A stretch of DNA of 64,000 nt from Tricholoma matsutake. Its lineage: Eukaryota > Basidiomycota > Agaricomycetes > Agaricales > Tricholomataceae. Below, piece by piece: positions 45,339 through 55,964 of the stretch. The notes below the pieces were generated by a model. The model was not told where the DNA came from. It did not search any database and saw only the letters and a program-made list of their open reading frames with translations. Made by a program: the position numbers and the translations under genes. The stretch is from assembly GCA_026075535.2 (NCBI GenBank), contig AP026547.1, positions 7,626,001 through 7,690,000 of the forward strand, in the 5' to 3' direction. Within the stretch, counting starts at the first letter, position 1. Each line of letters begins with the position of its first letter.

Positions 45339-48300
45339 CTAATATGCATCGCCCCGATGCATTCGAAATCGTATACGACCAAAGTCCGTGACTTGAATGC
45401 GATGCAGTGCAGCAGTGTGCCGTCGGTGGAATTCCTTGATTAACCGAGGGGCATTTACATCAGACTCTTTGACCCATGAGTTCTCCTCATACCCATAACC
45501 CTTCCAATGTACCAAATACTGGAGTTTTCCTCGACGCAAATGGCTGTCCAAGATTGACTCAACTTCATATTGGGGTTCTCCCTCGATCACTGTAGGTGGT
45601 GGTGGTGGGTGTGAATGGCGTCCCGGGAACAGATCTGGGGGAGCTGGAAGCAATTTGATGACATGGAAGACAGGATGGAGTCTGGACATGGAGGCTGGGA
45701 GGCATAGACGATAGGCATGTGTTCCAACGCACTTGACAATGGGGAAAGGTCCCAAGAAGCGATGAGCGAGTTTCTTGAATGGACGTGTAGTGGAGATGTC
45801 ACTGGAGTCAAGATAAACTCGATCACCAACCTTGTACTGAGGGGTTGGGGAGTGGCATTGGTTGTAAAATTGCGCCATGTCGTCCTTCACCTTTGCTAAG
45901 GCTGCCCTTGCCTCCTCCAAGCTATCCCTCATGCGTTCTGTGAACTCATTCACTGTCTCGATGTGTGAGGGAGTTTGGCGAGGTTCAAATCCCATGTGTG
46001 GATGTCGTCCAGTGTCTAAGAGGAAAGGGGTCTGTTGAGTGGAAGCATGGACATGGTTGTTGTACCCGAACTCGGCCAAAGGAAGGAGATCATCCCAATC
46101 ATCCTGGCGTTCATTGACAAAGAGGCGGATGTACTGCTCCAGTTCCTGGTTGACTCGCTCTGTCTGGCCATCAGTTTGTGGGTGATAAGCAGTTGAAGCG
46201 AGGAGTTTGATCCCCAGGAGTCGGTACAGCTCACGAGTGAACTCTGCCATGAACTGAGGGCCACAATCCGAGAGGAAGGCACCAGGAAGTCCATGTAATT
46301 TCCACACGTGGTGGAGGTAGAGTCGAGCGGCACCTAGGGCACTGACAGTGGTGTGAGTGGGGATGAAGTGAGCGCGTTTTCCCACTGAGTCAACTGTGCA
46401 CATCACCGCATCAAACCCACTTGACTCTGGCAATTCCACCACAAAGTCGACGCTGACAACATCCCAACGACTCTCTGGAACAGGAAGAGGGTGTAGCTCA
46501 CCAATAGGCTTGCGACGAGGGACCTTGGTGCGTAAGCAAAGGTCACAAGTGCGACAATACTGACCAATGAGCCGTGACATTTGTGGCCACCAATAGTTCC
46601 ATGAGGTGAACTCCAAGGTCTTCCAGCGTCTGGGGTGGCCAGCAATCTGTGAGTCATGGTGTTGGGATATGATGCGCCGGCGAAGGTCTGGGTCATTGGG
46701 AACATAGATGCGATCCCTGAAATACAACAAGTCCTCCTTTTCAGCCCACTCTGCCGCACGTAAGGAAAGGGTCGATCCCTTCCTCAGTTCTTTAACAGCT
46801 CGGGCGACAACATCCTCATGTAAACTGCTACGGTTTGCATGACAAATGTCACGTAGAATGTCCCGCTCCTCGCCCTGGGGTACGATGCCTTCCAGTGCCC
46901 AAATGGTGAACAGGTCTGGCTGCAACAGCACAATGTTTTGGTTGTCACCGCTGCCATCCCCATGGTCTGCATGTCGGGATAGGGCATCGGTCTTCCCCAT
47001 GCTGTGACCCGGACGGTGGTGCAAGGAGAAGTCGAATCTAGATAGATACAGGGACCAACGAGCTTGACGACGGTTCAATTTCTTGGCCGTCATGAAGTAC
47101 TTGAGGTTCTTGTGATCTGTCCAAATTTCCACCTTGTGTTGGGCACCCTCGAGGAAGTGTCGCCACTCCTCAAGCGCACGCATTATCACCAACATCTCCT
47201 TGTCGTGGATCTCGTAGTTTCTCTCTACCGCACTAAGGCTTTTGGAGTAGAACACCACAGGATGCCACTTCTGGTCCTCCAGAGACTGCTGAGACAACAC
47301 AGCGCCCATCGCAAAGTCAGAACTGTTGGCTTCTACACGAAAAGGACGCAAATCGTCAGCAAAGGTAAGGATCGGAGTGGAAGTGACCATCTCCTTAAGC
47401 TTTTCGAACGCCTCCTGTTGTGCATTATCCCACCTCCATGCCTCCTTTCCTGTCAAGTCAAACAGTGGTCGTGCATGATGTGAGAAATCCTTGATAAAAC
47501 ACCAATAAAAATTGATGAAGCCCAGGAAAGACTGCACCTCCTTCTTGTTCGTGGGCGTCGGCCAAGCTGTGACCCCGTTTACCTTGATAGGATCCATCTC
47601 CACTTGACCCTCCAAGATAATCAGGCCGAGGTACTCGATCTTGGTCCTTTCGAACTCGCATTTGTCCTGATGAAGGTAGAGTTTGTACCGTCGAAGTCGC
47701 TCTAGGACGAGGCACATGATGCGACGGTGCTCTTCAACCGTGCAAGTGAAGATGAGGATGTTGTCGAGATAGATGCAGACAACGCCTTCGAGGATGAGGT
47801 CATGGAAGATGTCGTTCATCATGGTCTGAAAGGTGGCAGGGCTATTAGTAAGGCCAAAGAACATGACAAGCGGTTCAAAAAGACCACGGTTGGTATGAAA
47901 GGCTGCCTTCCACTCATCTCCCTCCTTTATCCTCACATTATTATAGCCCCAACGGACATCGAGCTTGGTGAAGTATCGGGCTCCATGGAGCTGGTTTATG
48001 AGTTCGGAGATGAGGGGTAGTGGGTAGCGATTTTTGACCGTGATGTTGTTGAGTCTTCTGTAGTCTTGAACCAGTCGAAGTGAGCCATCCTTCTTCTTGA
48101 CAAAGAAAAAGGGAGAGGCCATGGGTGACTTCGATGGTCGAATACGTCCAGAGGCCAGGTGCTCGTCGATGAACTGGTCAAGCTGCCATTGTTCTTCCAG
48201 AGAGAGAGGATAGACCTTGCAGGATGAAGGGGTTGTGCTGGGGGTGAGTTCGATCGCGCGATCCCATGGCTTACGCACAGGAAGAGAGTCGAATGACTCC

Positions 48301-49241
48301 TTGGAGAACACGTCTTCAAACTCATGGAGATGAGGGAGTAAGGAGTTAGTAGAGGATTTAGCAGCATTGTTTTTGTGGAAGGCCTCGGTGAGGCATTGGG
48401 ATATGTTCGATGTGGCACACACCTCATGCGATGAGCGAATCGCAGTGTAGAAGATCCAATCACCCTCCTCCACTTCCTCTGGGTCCTCATCATCATCATC
48501 CGAGTCCAGCATTAGATCAGGAACCCCTTCCAATTCCACTTCAGGTATAGGCAGGGGTCCAGCACGACACTTCTGAGTTCGTCGTATTGCCGCCTTCTGT
48601 CCACAATGTTCTTGCCTGGCTTCTGTGAAACATGTCCGACAGCGGGATGGACATCGGCTCATGGTAACCTCCCCGGTGCGCCAGTCAACCTCTGGGTTAT
48701 GGTCTCGAAGCCATGGATATCCCAAAATCGCCTTTTGCTTTCCTAATTGAGTGACAGCAAAAAGGGCATGCTCACTATGATCTTTGTAACGGAGAACCAG
48801 GTCTGCAACCTCTCGGATGGCACCAGCTTCATTTGGGGATCCATCCACATTATATACAGGTATCGGACGTGAGAGTGAGTGAGTATTTAGACGATGTTGT
48901 TGTACCAGATGGGAATCGATGAAGAGACCAGTCGCACCAGAGTCCAGGAGCGCAGAGACACCGAGTATCTGTCCAGTGTTGGTCGTCTGTGGTTCGATGG
49001 CTAGGTTTAAGGAATGTGCAGAGGGAGTGGATGCCACAATATACTTGCGTGGTAGTTTACGCTCCCATGATTTAATTTTGGGACGTGGAGTAGAAGGAGA
49101 GATGGGGAGAGCAGGTACATCTTTAGCCAACTTCGAAGGGTCAGAGAGGGGAGCAGTCACAGAAATGGATTCATTCTCCAGGGATTCAACTGACAAGACT
49201 TCAAAGCGGTTATGGACAGGCAGTGAGGGCATACAATTCAC
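45339..49241 (-). CDS. pol: Element H pol: protease, RT, RNase H, integrase, chromodomain
   Basis: An open frame of 1300 codons; its first ATG is at 49230-49232 and the frame is open back to 49283, overlapping gag in the -1 frame. Protease LLDSGATGLFIDS (about residue 100). RT with FFVKKKDGSLR and IYLDNILIF, where the second Asp of YxDD is Asn. RNase H reads VEANSSDFAMG, the first catalytic Asp being Asn. Integrase has a zinc domain (CRTCDLCLR) and core (VDFVVELP, SDCGPQF, TAYHPQTDGQTERVNQELE), all three acidic residues kept. The chromodomain (YEVESILDSHLRRG, YLVHWKGYGYEENSW) is near the end. FYRRF reads FYWCF. The frame is open, but RT and RNase H look catalytically dead. Confidence 0.95.
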   Translation of the reverse strand: MNCMPSLPVHNRFEVLSVESLENESISVTAPLSDPSKLAKDVPALPISPSTPRPKIKSWERKLPRKYIVASTPSAHSLNLAIEPQTTNTGQILGVSALLDSGATGLFIDSHLVQQHRLNTHSLSRPIPVYNVDGSPNEAGAIREVADLVLRYKDHSEHALFAVTQLGKQKAILGYPWLRDHNPEVDWRTGEVTMSRCPSRCRTCFTEARQEHCGQKAAIRRTQKCRAGPLPIPEVELEGVPDLMLDSDDDDEDPEEVEEGDWIFYTAIRSSHEVCATSNISQCLTEAFHKNNAAKSSTNSLLPHLHEFEDVFSKESFDSLPVRKPWDRAIELTPSTTPSSCKVYPLSLEEQWQLDQFIDEHLASGRIRPSKSPMASPFFFVKKKDGSLRLVQDYRRLNNITVKNRYPLPLISELINQLHGARYFTKLDVRWGYNNVRIKEGDEWKAAFHTNRGLFEPLVMFFGLTNSPATFQTMMNDIFHDLILEGVVCIYLDNILIFTCTVEEHRRIMCLVLERLRRYKLYLHQDKCEFERTKIEYLGLIILEGQVEMDPIKVNGVTAWPTPTNKKEVQSFLGFINFYWCFIKDFSHHARPLFDLTGKEAWRWDNAQQEAFEKLKEMVTSTPILTFADDLRPFRVEANSSDFAMGAVLSQQSLEDQKWHPVVFYSKSLSAVERNYEIHDKEMLVIMRALEEWRHFLEGAQHKVEIWTDHKNLKYFMTAKKLNRRQARWSLYLSRFDFSLHHRPGHSMGKTDALSRHADHGDGSGDNQNIVLLQPDLFTIWALEGIVPQGEERDILRDICHANRSSLHEDVVARAVKELRKGSTLSLRAAEWAEKEDLLYFRDRIYVPNDPDLRRRIISQHHDSQIAGHPRRWKTLEFTSWNYWWPQMSRLIGQYCRTCDLCLRTKVPRRKPIGELHPLPVPESRWDVVSVDFVVELPESSGFDAVMCTVDSVGKRAHFIPTHTTVSALGAARLYLHHVWKLHGLPGAFLSDCGPQFMAEFTRELYRLLGIKLLASTAYHPQTDGQTERVNQELEQYIRLFVNERQDDWDDLLPLAEFGYNNHVHASTQQTPFLLDTGRHPHMGFEPRQTPSHIETVNEFTERMRDSLEEARAALAKVKDDMAQFYNQCHSPTPQYKVGDRVYLDSSDISTTRPFKKLAHRFLGPFPIVKCVGTHAYRLCLPASMSRLHPVFHVIKLLPAPPDLFPGRHSHPPPPPTVIEGEPQYEVESILDSHLRRGKLQYLVHWKGYGYEENSWVKESDVNAPRLIKEFHRRHTAALHRIQVTDFGRIRFRMHRGDAY

Positions 49242-50371
49242 TCGCTGCGAATAGGAAAATCCTGCTCCTCTACAACTTCCAGCTTAACCTCCTCTGCAAC
49301 TTGATCCTTCGCTTCCTCAACATCTACAAGCGCCAACAAATCTTGCAGGAGTTCATCTCGTCCCTCGGGGGTGAGCATGCGGATATCCTGACGATGGGGA
49401 CACGCTCCAGCCCTGTGTCCAGGTTCCCCACAATGGTAGCAGAGATCCAACTTATGTGCATGGCTGCGGGCTGCATCAACATCCATTGGTACCGGGACAT
49501 TGACAGCTGGTGTGGGAGTTTGATGAACAGGAATGGGGTTAGGGCGGGGAAGGCTTCGATTGAAGGTGTAGGGTGTATGAGTGGTAGTCGGAGCACGGAA
49601 TGCAGCATTAAATGCCGCATTTGTGAGTCGGTTCTCGTCACAGAGTGAAGCAGCTTCATACCAAGCAAGGATATCATCGTCCGCTGGGCACCCTTCCAAC
49701 ATCTGTGCAATCTGGTCCTGAATTTCTTGGTTGAGCCCCCGTCGGAACTTCACCACCACTGGTAACCCACTCCCATATCCTGCCATGTCCACCAAATCCT
49801 TGAACTCATCGATATAGTCGTCCACGGATCGATGTCCCTGGTGGTAAGCGGATGACTCAAGTCGTGTCACTGCTCGGTGGCGTTCATTGAGGGGGCAGAA
49901 GTGGCGTATGAACTCAGCTCGAAAGTCACCCCAAGTGGAGAAAGGTAGAGAACCGAGTTCTTTAGTTTGACGTAGGATACGGTCCACATAGAGATAGGCG
50001 CGTTCAGATTTCATGTATGTGAAGGCCCAATAAATTTTTGCAGCCTCATCGACGAATTGATGCGACTGGAGACTAATGTATAACTCACAGGAATTAAGGA
50101 ATGCACGTCCCTGCGCACGTGCACCATTAAATTTGGCGGAGGGGGACGGTTTGATCTGGGCACATTCCTTAGTGGACGCATTTGGCAAAACGTCGTTGTT
50201 GGGTGCGCTTGGAGTTGTAAAGGGGGAACTATTGGTCGTAGGGTTAGCCTGGAGGGTCCTAACGAAGTTTTCAATCGTAGATTTAAGCGAGTCGATTTGC
50301 GCGCGCATTCCGGAAACATCGCTTTCAAGTGCGTCGAAGCGTTCTGATGCGTCCATGTCGCTAGGGAGCAC
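49238..50371 (-). CDS. gag: Element H gag with CCHC knuckle
   Basis: 377 residues from MLPSDMDASERFDALESDV. An N-terminal coiled coil (about 5-40) is followed by a retrotransposon-gag capsid domain (about 75-240: AQGRAFLNSCELYI, FVDEAAKIYWAFTYM, FRAEFIRHF, SVDDYIDEFKDLV). A CCHC knuckle CYHCGEPGHRAGACP is at about 315. The acidic tail ends at the TGA at 49238-49240. Complete and open. Pol follows in the -1 frame with about 43 nt overlap, and I see no standard slippery heptamer. Confidence 0.95.
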   Translation of the reverse strand: MLPSDMDASERFDALESDVSGMRAQIDSLKSTIENFVRTLQANPTTNSSPFTTPSAPNNDVLPNASTKECAQIKPSPSAKFNGARAQGRAFLNSCELYISLQSHQFVDEAAKIYWAFTYMKSERAYLYVDRILRQTKELGSLPFSTWGDFRAEFIRHFCPLNERHRAVTRLESSAYHQGHRSVDDYIDEFKDLVDMAGYGSGLPVVVKFRRGLNQEIQDQIAQMLEGCPADDDILAWYEAASLCDENRLTNAAFNAAFRAPTTTHTPYTFNRSLPRPNPIPVHQTPTPAVNVPVPMDVDAARSHAHKLDLCYHCGEPGHRAGACPHRQDIRMLTPEGRDELLQDLLALVDVEEAKDQVAEEVKLEVVEEQDFPIRSE

Positions 50372-50510
50372 GTTTGGCGAAAATGGCAGCGTAATAAAGG
50401 CGAGAGTATCTGGAACGGTGTGTAGGGACTCTGTGGAGCTTTGGGAAGCGTCGTCCAGTCCATACCTGCCTATCTTGGGCAGCGCGTTCGCGATTTTCGG
50501 GCCTTAGGGG

Positions 50511-50520
50511 AGAGTTTTCT
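50511..50520 (-). promoter_or_regulatory. Element H candidate self-priming primer site
   Basis: On the minus strand, two bases after the 5' LTR, AGAAAACTCT is fully complementary to AGAGTTTTCT inside the same LTR (plus strand 50624-50633). A second complementary pair, CCTTAG and CTAAGG, lies next to it. No TGG-type tRNA site is present. The design resembles the Tf1 self-primer of fission yeast. Confidence 0.5.
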
Positions 50521-50522
50521 AC

Positions 50523-50948
50523 TATAAGGGCAACCTAAGCCTCTAGCAAAGGGAAATCCGAAGTTAAAATTATGCTACATAATACAGGGATTGGGGGCGC
50601 ACCTAGCAAAGGGAAATCTGAAGAGAAAACTCTAAGGATCCCCTTGCTGATGCCCAGTATATGTGAAGACGACAAAAATCAAATATAACCTAAAAATAGA
50701 AAAAGGCGGAGATAGGTGGATCAAGGCCGCCGAATGACATCATACCAAGGGGTATGTGTCGGAAGGGGTACTCCACCTCTAAATATAAAAGTGTCAACAT
50801 ATACAAACATGATAGCAAGGGAAAATTAGTAATAAAATCCGGAAAAATCATAGAAAATGAAGAATAGAAGGAAATGAGGTGGGGAAAAATATGGGACAAA
50901 CATAAAAAATAGGAAAAACACACAGGGCACCCCCCTAGTCCCCTTACA
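50523..50948 (-). repeat. Element H 5' LTR
   Basis: 426 bp, two differences from 44902-45327, followed by ATGAC. Confidence 0.95.
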
Positions 50949-53900
50949 ATGACCACACCAACACCCATCGTTCATCATAACGTGCATACAGCGACCATGA
51001 GCGAAGACTCAGATGATGAGGTTTACACACCATCACAAACAATGACTCCCCTCATCGAACCACTATATGCATCTGCCGAAGTCAGACAAGGGTCAGCAAA
51101 TGCGGCCCCATTGTTAATGGCAGGATCGCTGAGCATTCAGGTACTACAAGGATTCGAAACTGCCTGTCACCGTTACTTCGCTAACAAAAGTATCACGGCC
51201 AATGATCAAGTCAGCAAGATCATTTACAACTTCGAATCTGTGTCCGTCCAATCCTGGGTAAATGCAGATGAAGACCGACTGATCACCTTGAAATTCAAGG
51301 AATTCATGGCAGAATTCAAAGGAAAGTTCCTCACTCATTCATGGGAGGATGAACTTGTTCAGGATCAGATTGCAATGCAAGGGAACACAATGTTCCTCAC
51401 GTGGATCAACAAAGTATGCAACGCCAATGATGAACTTGCAGCTCAGGGATCGGTATACTACATAATGCCTGGTAATTTTCGTTGCCACCTTGTTCTGCGT
51501 TTTAACCCAGCTTTGAAGAGAATATACAATGGAAACAATGGGATCCCAGCAGGGGCGACGACAGGAATTCTAGATGCAATCACGGACCTCAAGGAATGGA
51601 TGGAGCGAGTACAACACTTAGAGGAGGACTTGAACTTACAATGCAACCAATGGGTCACTGAAGCAGCAAAGAGATCGCAAAATGTAACAACCACCGCAAC
51701 GCCCATCACCACAATGGGGTCCATCGCCACTAAGAATGCATCCTCGACTGCCAACCCAGCACCTCTTCCACGACTCACTGACAAAGAGAAAAATCTGCTG
51801 ATGATTCATAAGGGATGTTACAAATGCAGGGTATTTTATGCAGGCCACATGTCACGTGAATGCCCAGTCATCAGGGCAACCTTGGAAGCATGCAAAGCAG
51901 TGACAACCAAGAATGCAGCGAAAGCAAAGACCATGTATGAGCGCAGTGCTAGCTCCTCCAATACAAACGCGCAACAAGTCACCCACATGGTGGCGGTATT
52001 TGGGGAGAGTGACAACAAGGATTATTTCCAGGACATTTTGTCTGATAACGAAGGAAACGAGTGCGTATCCTCCATTTTGGGTCTGCTGTGTCATCTCAAA
52101 TGGACCTGCTGCATTGATGCACTGATGACCTGTGCGCTCACTCCCATTGATGCCCTTATTGACCACGGTTGTCCCCCAGTGTTGATTTTGACTGAACTGG
52201 TGGAAATTCTGGGATTGGTACCAAGGAAACTTCTCAAAGCAATGAGTGTATTGGGCATGTTTACGAAAGAGCAAAGAAGACCGGACTCTAGGTTATTATT
52301 ATCACACTACTGTAAAATACACATCCAATCGCCAGATGCCATATGGAAATCACGCGTCGTGAATGCAATGATTTGTCCTCAACTTCACACCGACCTCATA
52401 CTTGGACTGGATTTCTTGGTGAGGAATCATATCATTGTGGATGCAAAAGAACGAATGGCAATTGCTAAGGAATCAAACTATGATTTACTAAACCCCCCGG
52501 ACCCTGTCACGCGGAGAAAGCAAACACCATAAAATCTGTGGAAGCAACGGAAACAGCAGGCTAAAGAAATAAAATTAGGACAAATGCAAGCACAAGAGAA
52601 ACGACGGGCAGTGCATACCAAACTAGAAGGCTTGTTTGAAGAAAACCCTGAGAGATTTGATTTCTCCAAGGAAACGTCCTGTGGACCTGACATCATAGGA
52701 TTGATACAATCACGTATCAAAGAACTAGCAACACTGGCTGAGCTGCAGCACCTGGACACAGAGTACAAACAGAAATACCAAAACCTTTTCCCAATGGATA
52801 TACCGCACATAAAAGATCTACCACATGGAGTTTATCATAACATTGAATTGCTACCCAGCACACCAGTTTCAGTGGCGCAAGCATATGGGTGTCCACAGAA
52901 ATACTGACCAGGATGGAAAACCCTAATCAAACAGCACTTAGCAGCAGGGAGGATTCAACCGTCATTGTCTCCCTACGTGTCACCTTCCTTCATTATCCTG
53001 AAGGCAGACCCCACAGTCCTACCACATTGGGTCAATGACTACTGACACTTGAATCGTTTGATGATACCTGATAATTACCCACTTCCTCGAATAGACAACA
53101 TCCTAGCGGACTGCACAAAAGGGAAAATTTGGGGGAAAATAGACATGACTAACTCATTCTTCCAAACGTTGGTAAACCCCGAGCATGTGAAGTACACTGC
53201 AACATTGACACCATTCGGGTTGTGGGAATGGGTAGTCATGCCAATGGGCCTGAGGAATTCCCCAGCGATGCATCAGCGACGGGTGACACTGGCATTAAGG
53301 GAACTGATAGGCAAAATCTGCCATGTGTACCTTGACGATATTATCATCTGGTCAACATCGGTATGAGAACACAGGAAAAATGTGGCTAGAGTATTGGAAG
53401 CACTGGGCAAAGCACATCTTTACTGCTCAATGAAAAAGTCCTCACTGTTTGCAATGGAAATGGACTTCCTGGGTCACCATATTTCCGCAAAAGGAATTGA
53501 AGTGGACTCCGCAAAAGTGACACGCATATTGAATTGGCCAGCACCAACATCTGCAAAACATGTCCATCAATTTTTGGGCCTGGTGCGATACATAGCGCAA
53601 TTCCTGCCATCACTGGTGGAACATACCATAGTGCTTATGCCACTGACAAGAAAGGAATGCAACCGAAACTTCCCAGAATGGACCAACCTACACCAATATG
53701 TGTTCGAGGCAATAAAATAATTGGTCATAAGCAGAGACTGCCTCACAACAGTGGATCATGAAAACCCTGGTGAAAACAAGATCTTCATAACCTGTGATGC
53801 GAGCAAATGGCATACAGGAGCGGTCTTGGCATTTGGATGAACTTGGGAGACTTCACAACCGGTAGCATTTGAAAGCTAGCAACTGAATAATGCAGAAAGA

Positions 53901-55694
53901 AATTATCCTGTACACGAACAAGAAATGCTGTCAATCATGAGAGCTATGCGAAAATGGAGAGTGGACTTACTCAGATCACACGTCAACATTTACACAGATC
54001 ATAAAATGTTACAAAACTTTGATTACCAACAGCACTTATCACAACGACAAGCACAATGGATGGAGTACCTTTCACAATATGAATACACAATCAACTACAT
54101 CCAAGGAGATAGAAACACGGTTGCAGATGCACTTTCCAGACTACCGGACACTGTGGACGAGAAGAAACCAAATGTAGTGGTGGCTGCTATGTTCACGATT
54201 GAGAGCGACCTGAAATTGATTCGAAGAATTGAAAATGGATACCGGGTTGACAGTTGGTGCAAAGGCATTTTGGCAGACTGGAAAAGGGGGTTACTGGACA
54301 AGAAACTGGAGATCACTGTACAAAATGGTTTACTGTTCACGGGGACGCGATTGATCATTCCAAAATACAAGCACTTACAAGAACAATTTTTCCAACTGGC
54401 ACACGACGATCTTGGACATTTTGGACTGAACAAATCCTATGCAAGCTTGCGGGATGAATACTACTGGCCAAACATGAGGAAAAACTTGATGGAAGGATAC
54501 GTACCTTCATGCCCAGAGTGCCAAAGAAACAAATCACAGACATCACAACCAGCGGGACCATTACACCCCCTAGCAGTACCCAATAAGCGCTTTCAGTCAG
54601 TGGCATTGGATTTCGTGGGACCATTGCCAACAGATGACAGCTATGACATGATCGTCACCATGACAGACCGCATGGGAGCAGACCTACAAATGGAGCCTTG
54701 CATGAGTACAATAACAGCAGAGGAGTTTGCCGTGATATTTTTCAACAAATGGTTCTGCAAAAATGGATGCCCAGAGGAAATCGTCAGTGACAGAGACAAA
54801 ATCTTTGTGTCAAAATTCTGGTGTGCGCTAATGAAAATCACAGGGATAAAACACAAGATGTCAATGGCTTACCATCCACAGACAGACGGATCATCAGAAC
54901 ATACGAACAAAACCATGATTCAGGCACTGTGCTTCCATGTTGAACATAATCAATCAGGTTGGGTAAAGGCACTGCCAAAAGTACGATTCAATATTATGAA
55001 CACGCTAAATGCATCAACGGGTTTCTCTCCATTTGTTCTGAAAATGGGAAGGTCGCCACGGTTGATACCACCTATAATAAGAAGAGGCGACAGCCCAGAA
55101 GAACAATTAGAGATGGAAACAGAAGCAGCACGCACGCTGGTGGAGAGCCTAGAACTCATGATGGACCAAGCTAGAGACACACTTTTGGCAGCAAAAATAT
55201 CACAGGCATGCCATGCAAACATAGAAAGGGTGGCGGACCCAGAGTATAAAGTGGGAGATAAGGTGATGTTAGCAATGGGGCATCAGAGGCGAGATTACTT
55301 ACAAGCAAAAAGTGGGCGAGTCGCAAAGTTCATGCCTCGATTCGACGGACCTTATGAGGTCACAAAAACTCACCCAGAAACATTGGACTACACGCTAGCA
55401 CTGCCGGGATTGTCAAAAGTTTTTCCAACGTTTCATGCTTCCCACCTGTGACCATTTATCAAAAATGAGGACGAGGAATATCCCAGCAGGAAGCAATCAA
55501 AACCAGGACCAATCATGATGGAAAAAGGGAGCACAGAGTATTTCATCGAGCGGATTATAGACTCCCAGCCACGAGGACAAGGAAAACAATATCTTGTGCA
55601 ATGGCTCGGATACAGACAGGAGCATGATCTTTGGTTGCCACGGAGCGAACTTCTGGAGACAGAAGCTTTGGTGAAATATGAGGAAGAAAGTTGA
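50949..55694 (+). pseudogene. gag-pol: Element G gag-pol in one frame with about nine stops
   Basis: Start MTTPTPIVHHNVH. Gag core (SIQVLQGFETACHRYF, WVNADEDRLITLKFKEF) to about residue 230. Worn zinc knuckle CYKCRVFYAGHMSREC. Protease position ALIDHGCPPVLI. RT with KIDMTNSFFQT and VYLDDIIIWS (53325). RNase H TCDASKWHTGAVLAFG (53790). Integrase zinc domain (HDDLGHFGLNKSYASL, CPEC), core (DFVGPLPTDD, SDRDKIFVSKFW, MAYHPQTDGSSEHTNK) and chromodomain (55530-55690, YLVQWLGYRQEHDLWLP). The first 528 codons are uninterrupted. Stops such as KY*PGW, DY*HLN, FG*TW and HL*PFI are TGA at expected Arg. Confidence 0.92.
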
Positions 55695-55724
55695 GAAGAT
55701 GTTTTTGTTTGGAGGCACGACGAG

Positions 55725-55959
55725 TGTAAGAGATCCTATCTCTTACCATCTTACTTACTAGCGACACCAACCACGAACATGATCAGCATATGCTCGATTG
55801 ATCACACTTACATCATGGACACAATCACATGATGAATCACGTGTATGATAGTTCTTATTGTAGACAAGATTGTATTGTGTACTTTACTTTTCTAAACCAT
55901 ACTATTTTCCAGTTAGCTCGTTTGAACCGCCTGAGTGTTTGAAGGACACCTTCATTCCA
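55725..55959 (+). repeat. Element G 3' LTR
   Basis: 235 bp, TGTAAGAG to TTCATTCCA, followed by TGCAC (55960-55964). GGAGGCACGACGAG before it may serve as the polypurine tract. Confidence 0.92.
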
Positions 55960-55964
55960 TGCAC

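Larger units (their letters stand above)
44902..50948 (-). mobile_element. Element H: young, structurally complete gypsy element, duplication ATGAC
   Basis: 426-bp LTRs at 44902-45327 and 50523-50948 differ at only two positions, both CG in the left copy (CCGAAG to CTGAAG; TCCGCC to TCCACC). ATGAC flanks both sides (44897-44901, 50949-50953). Gag and pol are both open. Of all the elements in the window it has the best-kept CpG sites. Confidence 0.95.
44054..55959 (+). mobile_element. Element G: gypsy element inserted in F, duplication TGCAC
   Basis: LTRs of 235 bp at 44054-44288 and 55725-55959, flanked by TGCAC (44049-44053, 55960-55964). It holds one gag-pol frame on the plus strand. Element H is inserted at its gag start. 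Related to C and K by protein motifs. Confidence 0.93.

Noticed and set aside
49230..49241. An ATGA stop-start overlap between H gag and pol
   Set aside because: The base triplet at 49241 is GTG; the first real ATG of pol is at 49230-49232, after the gag stop.
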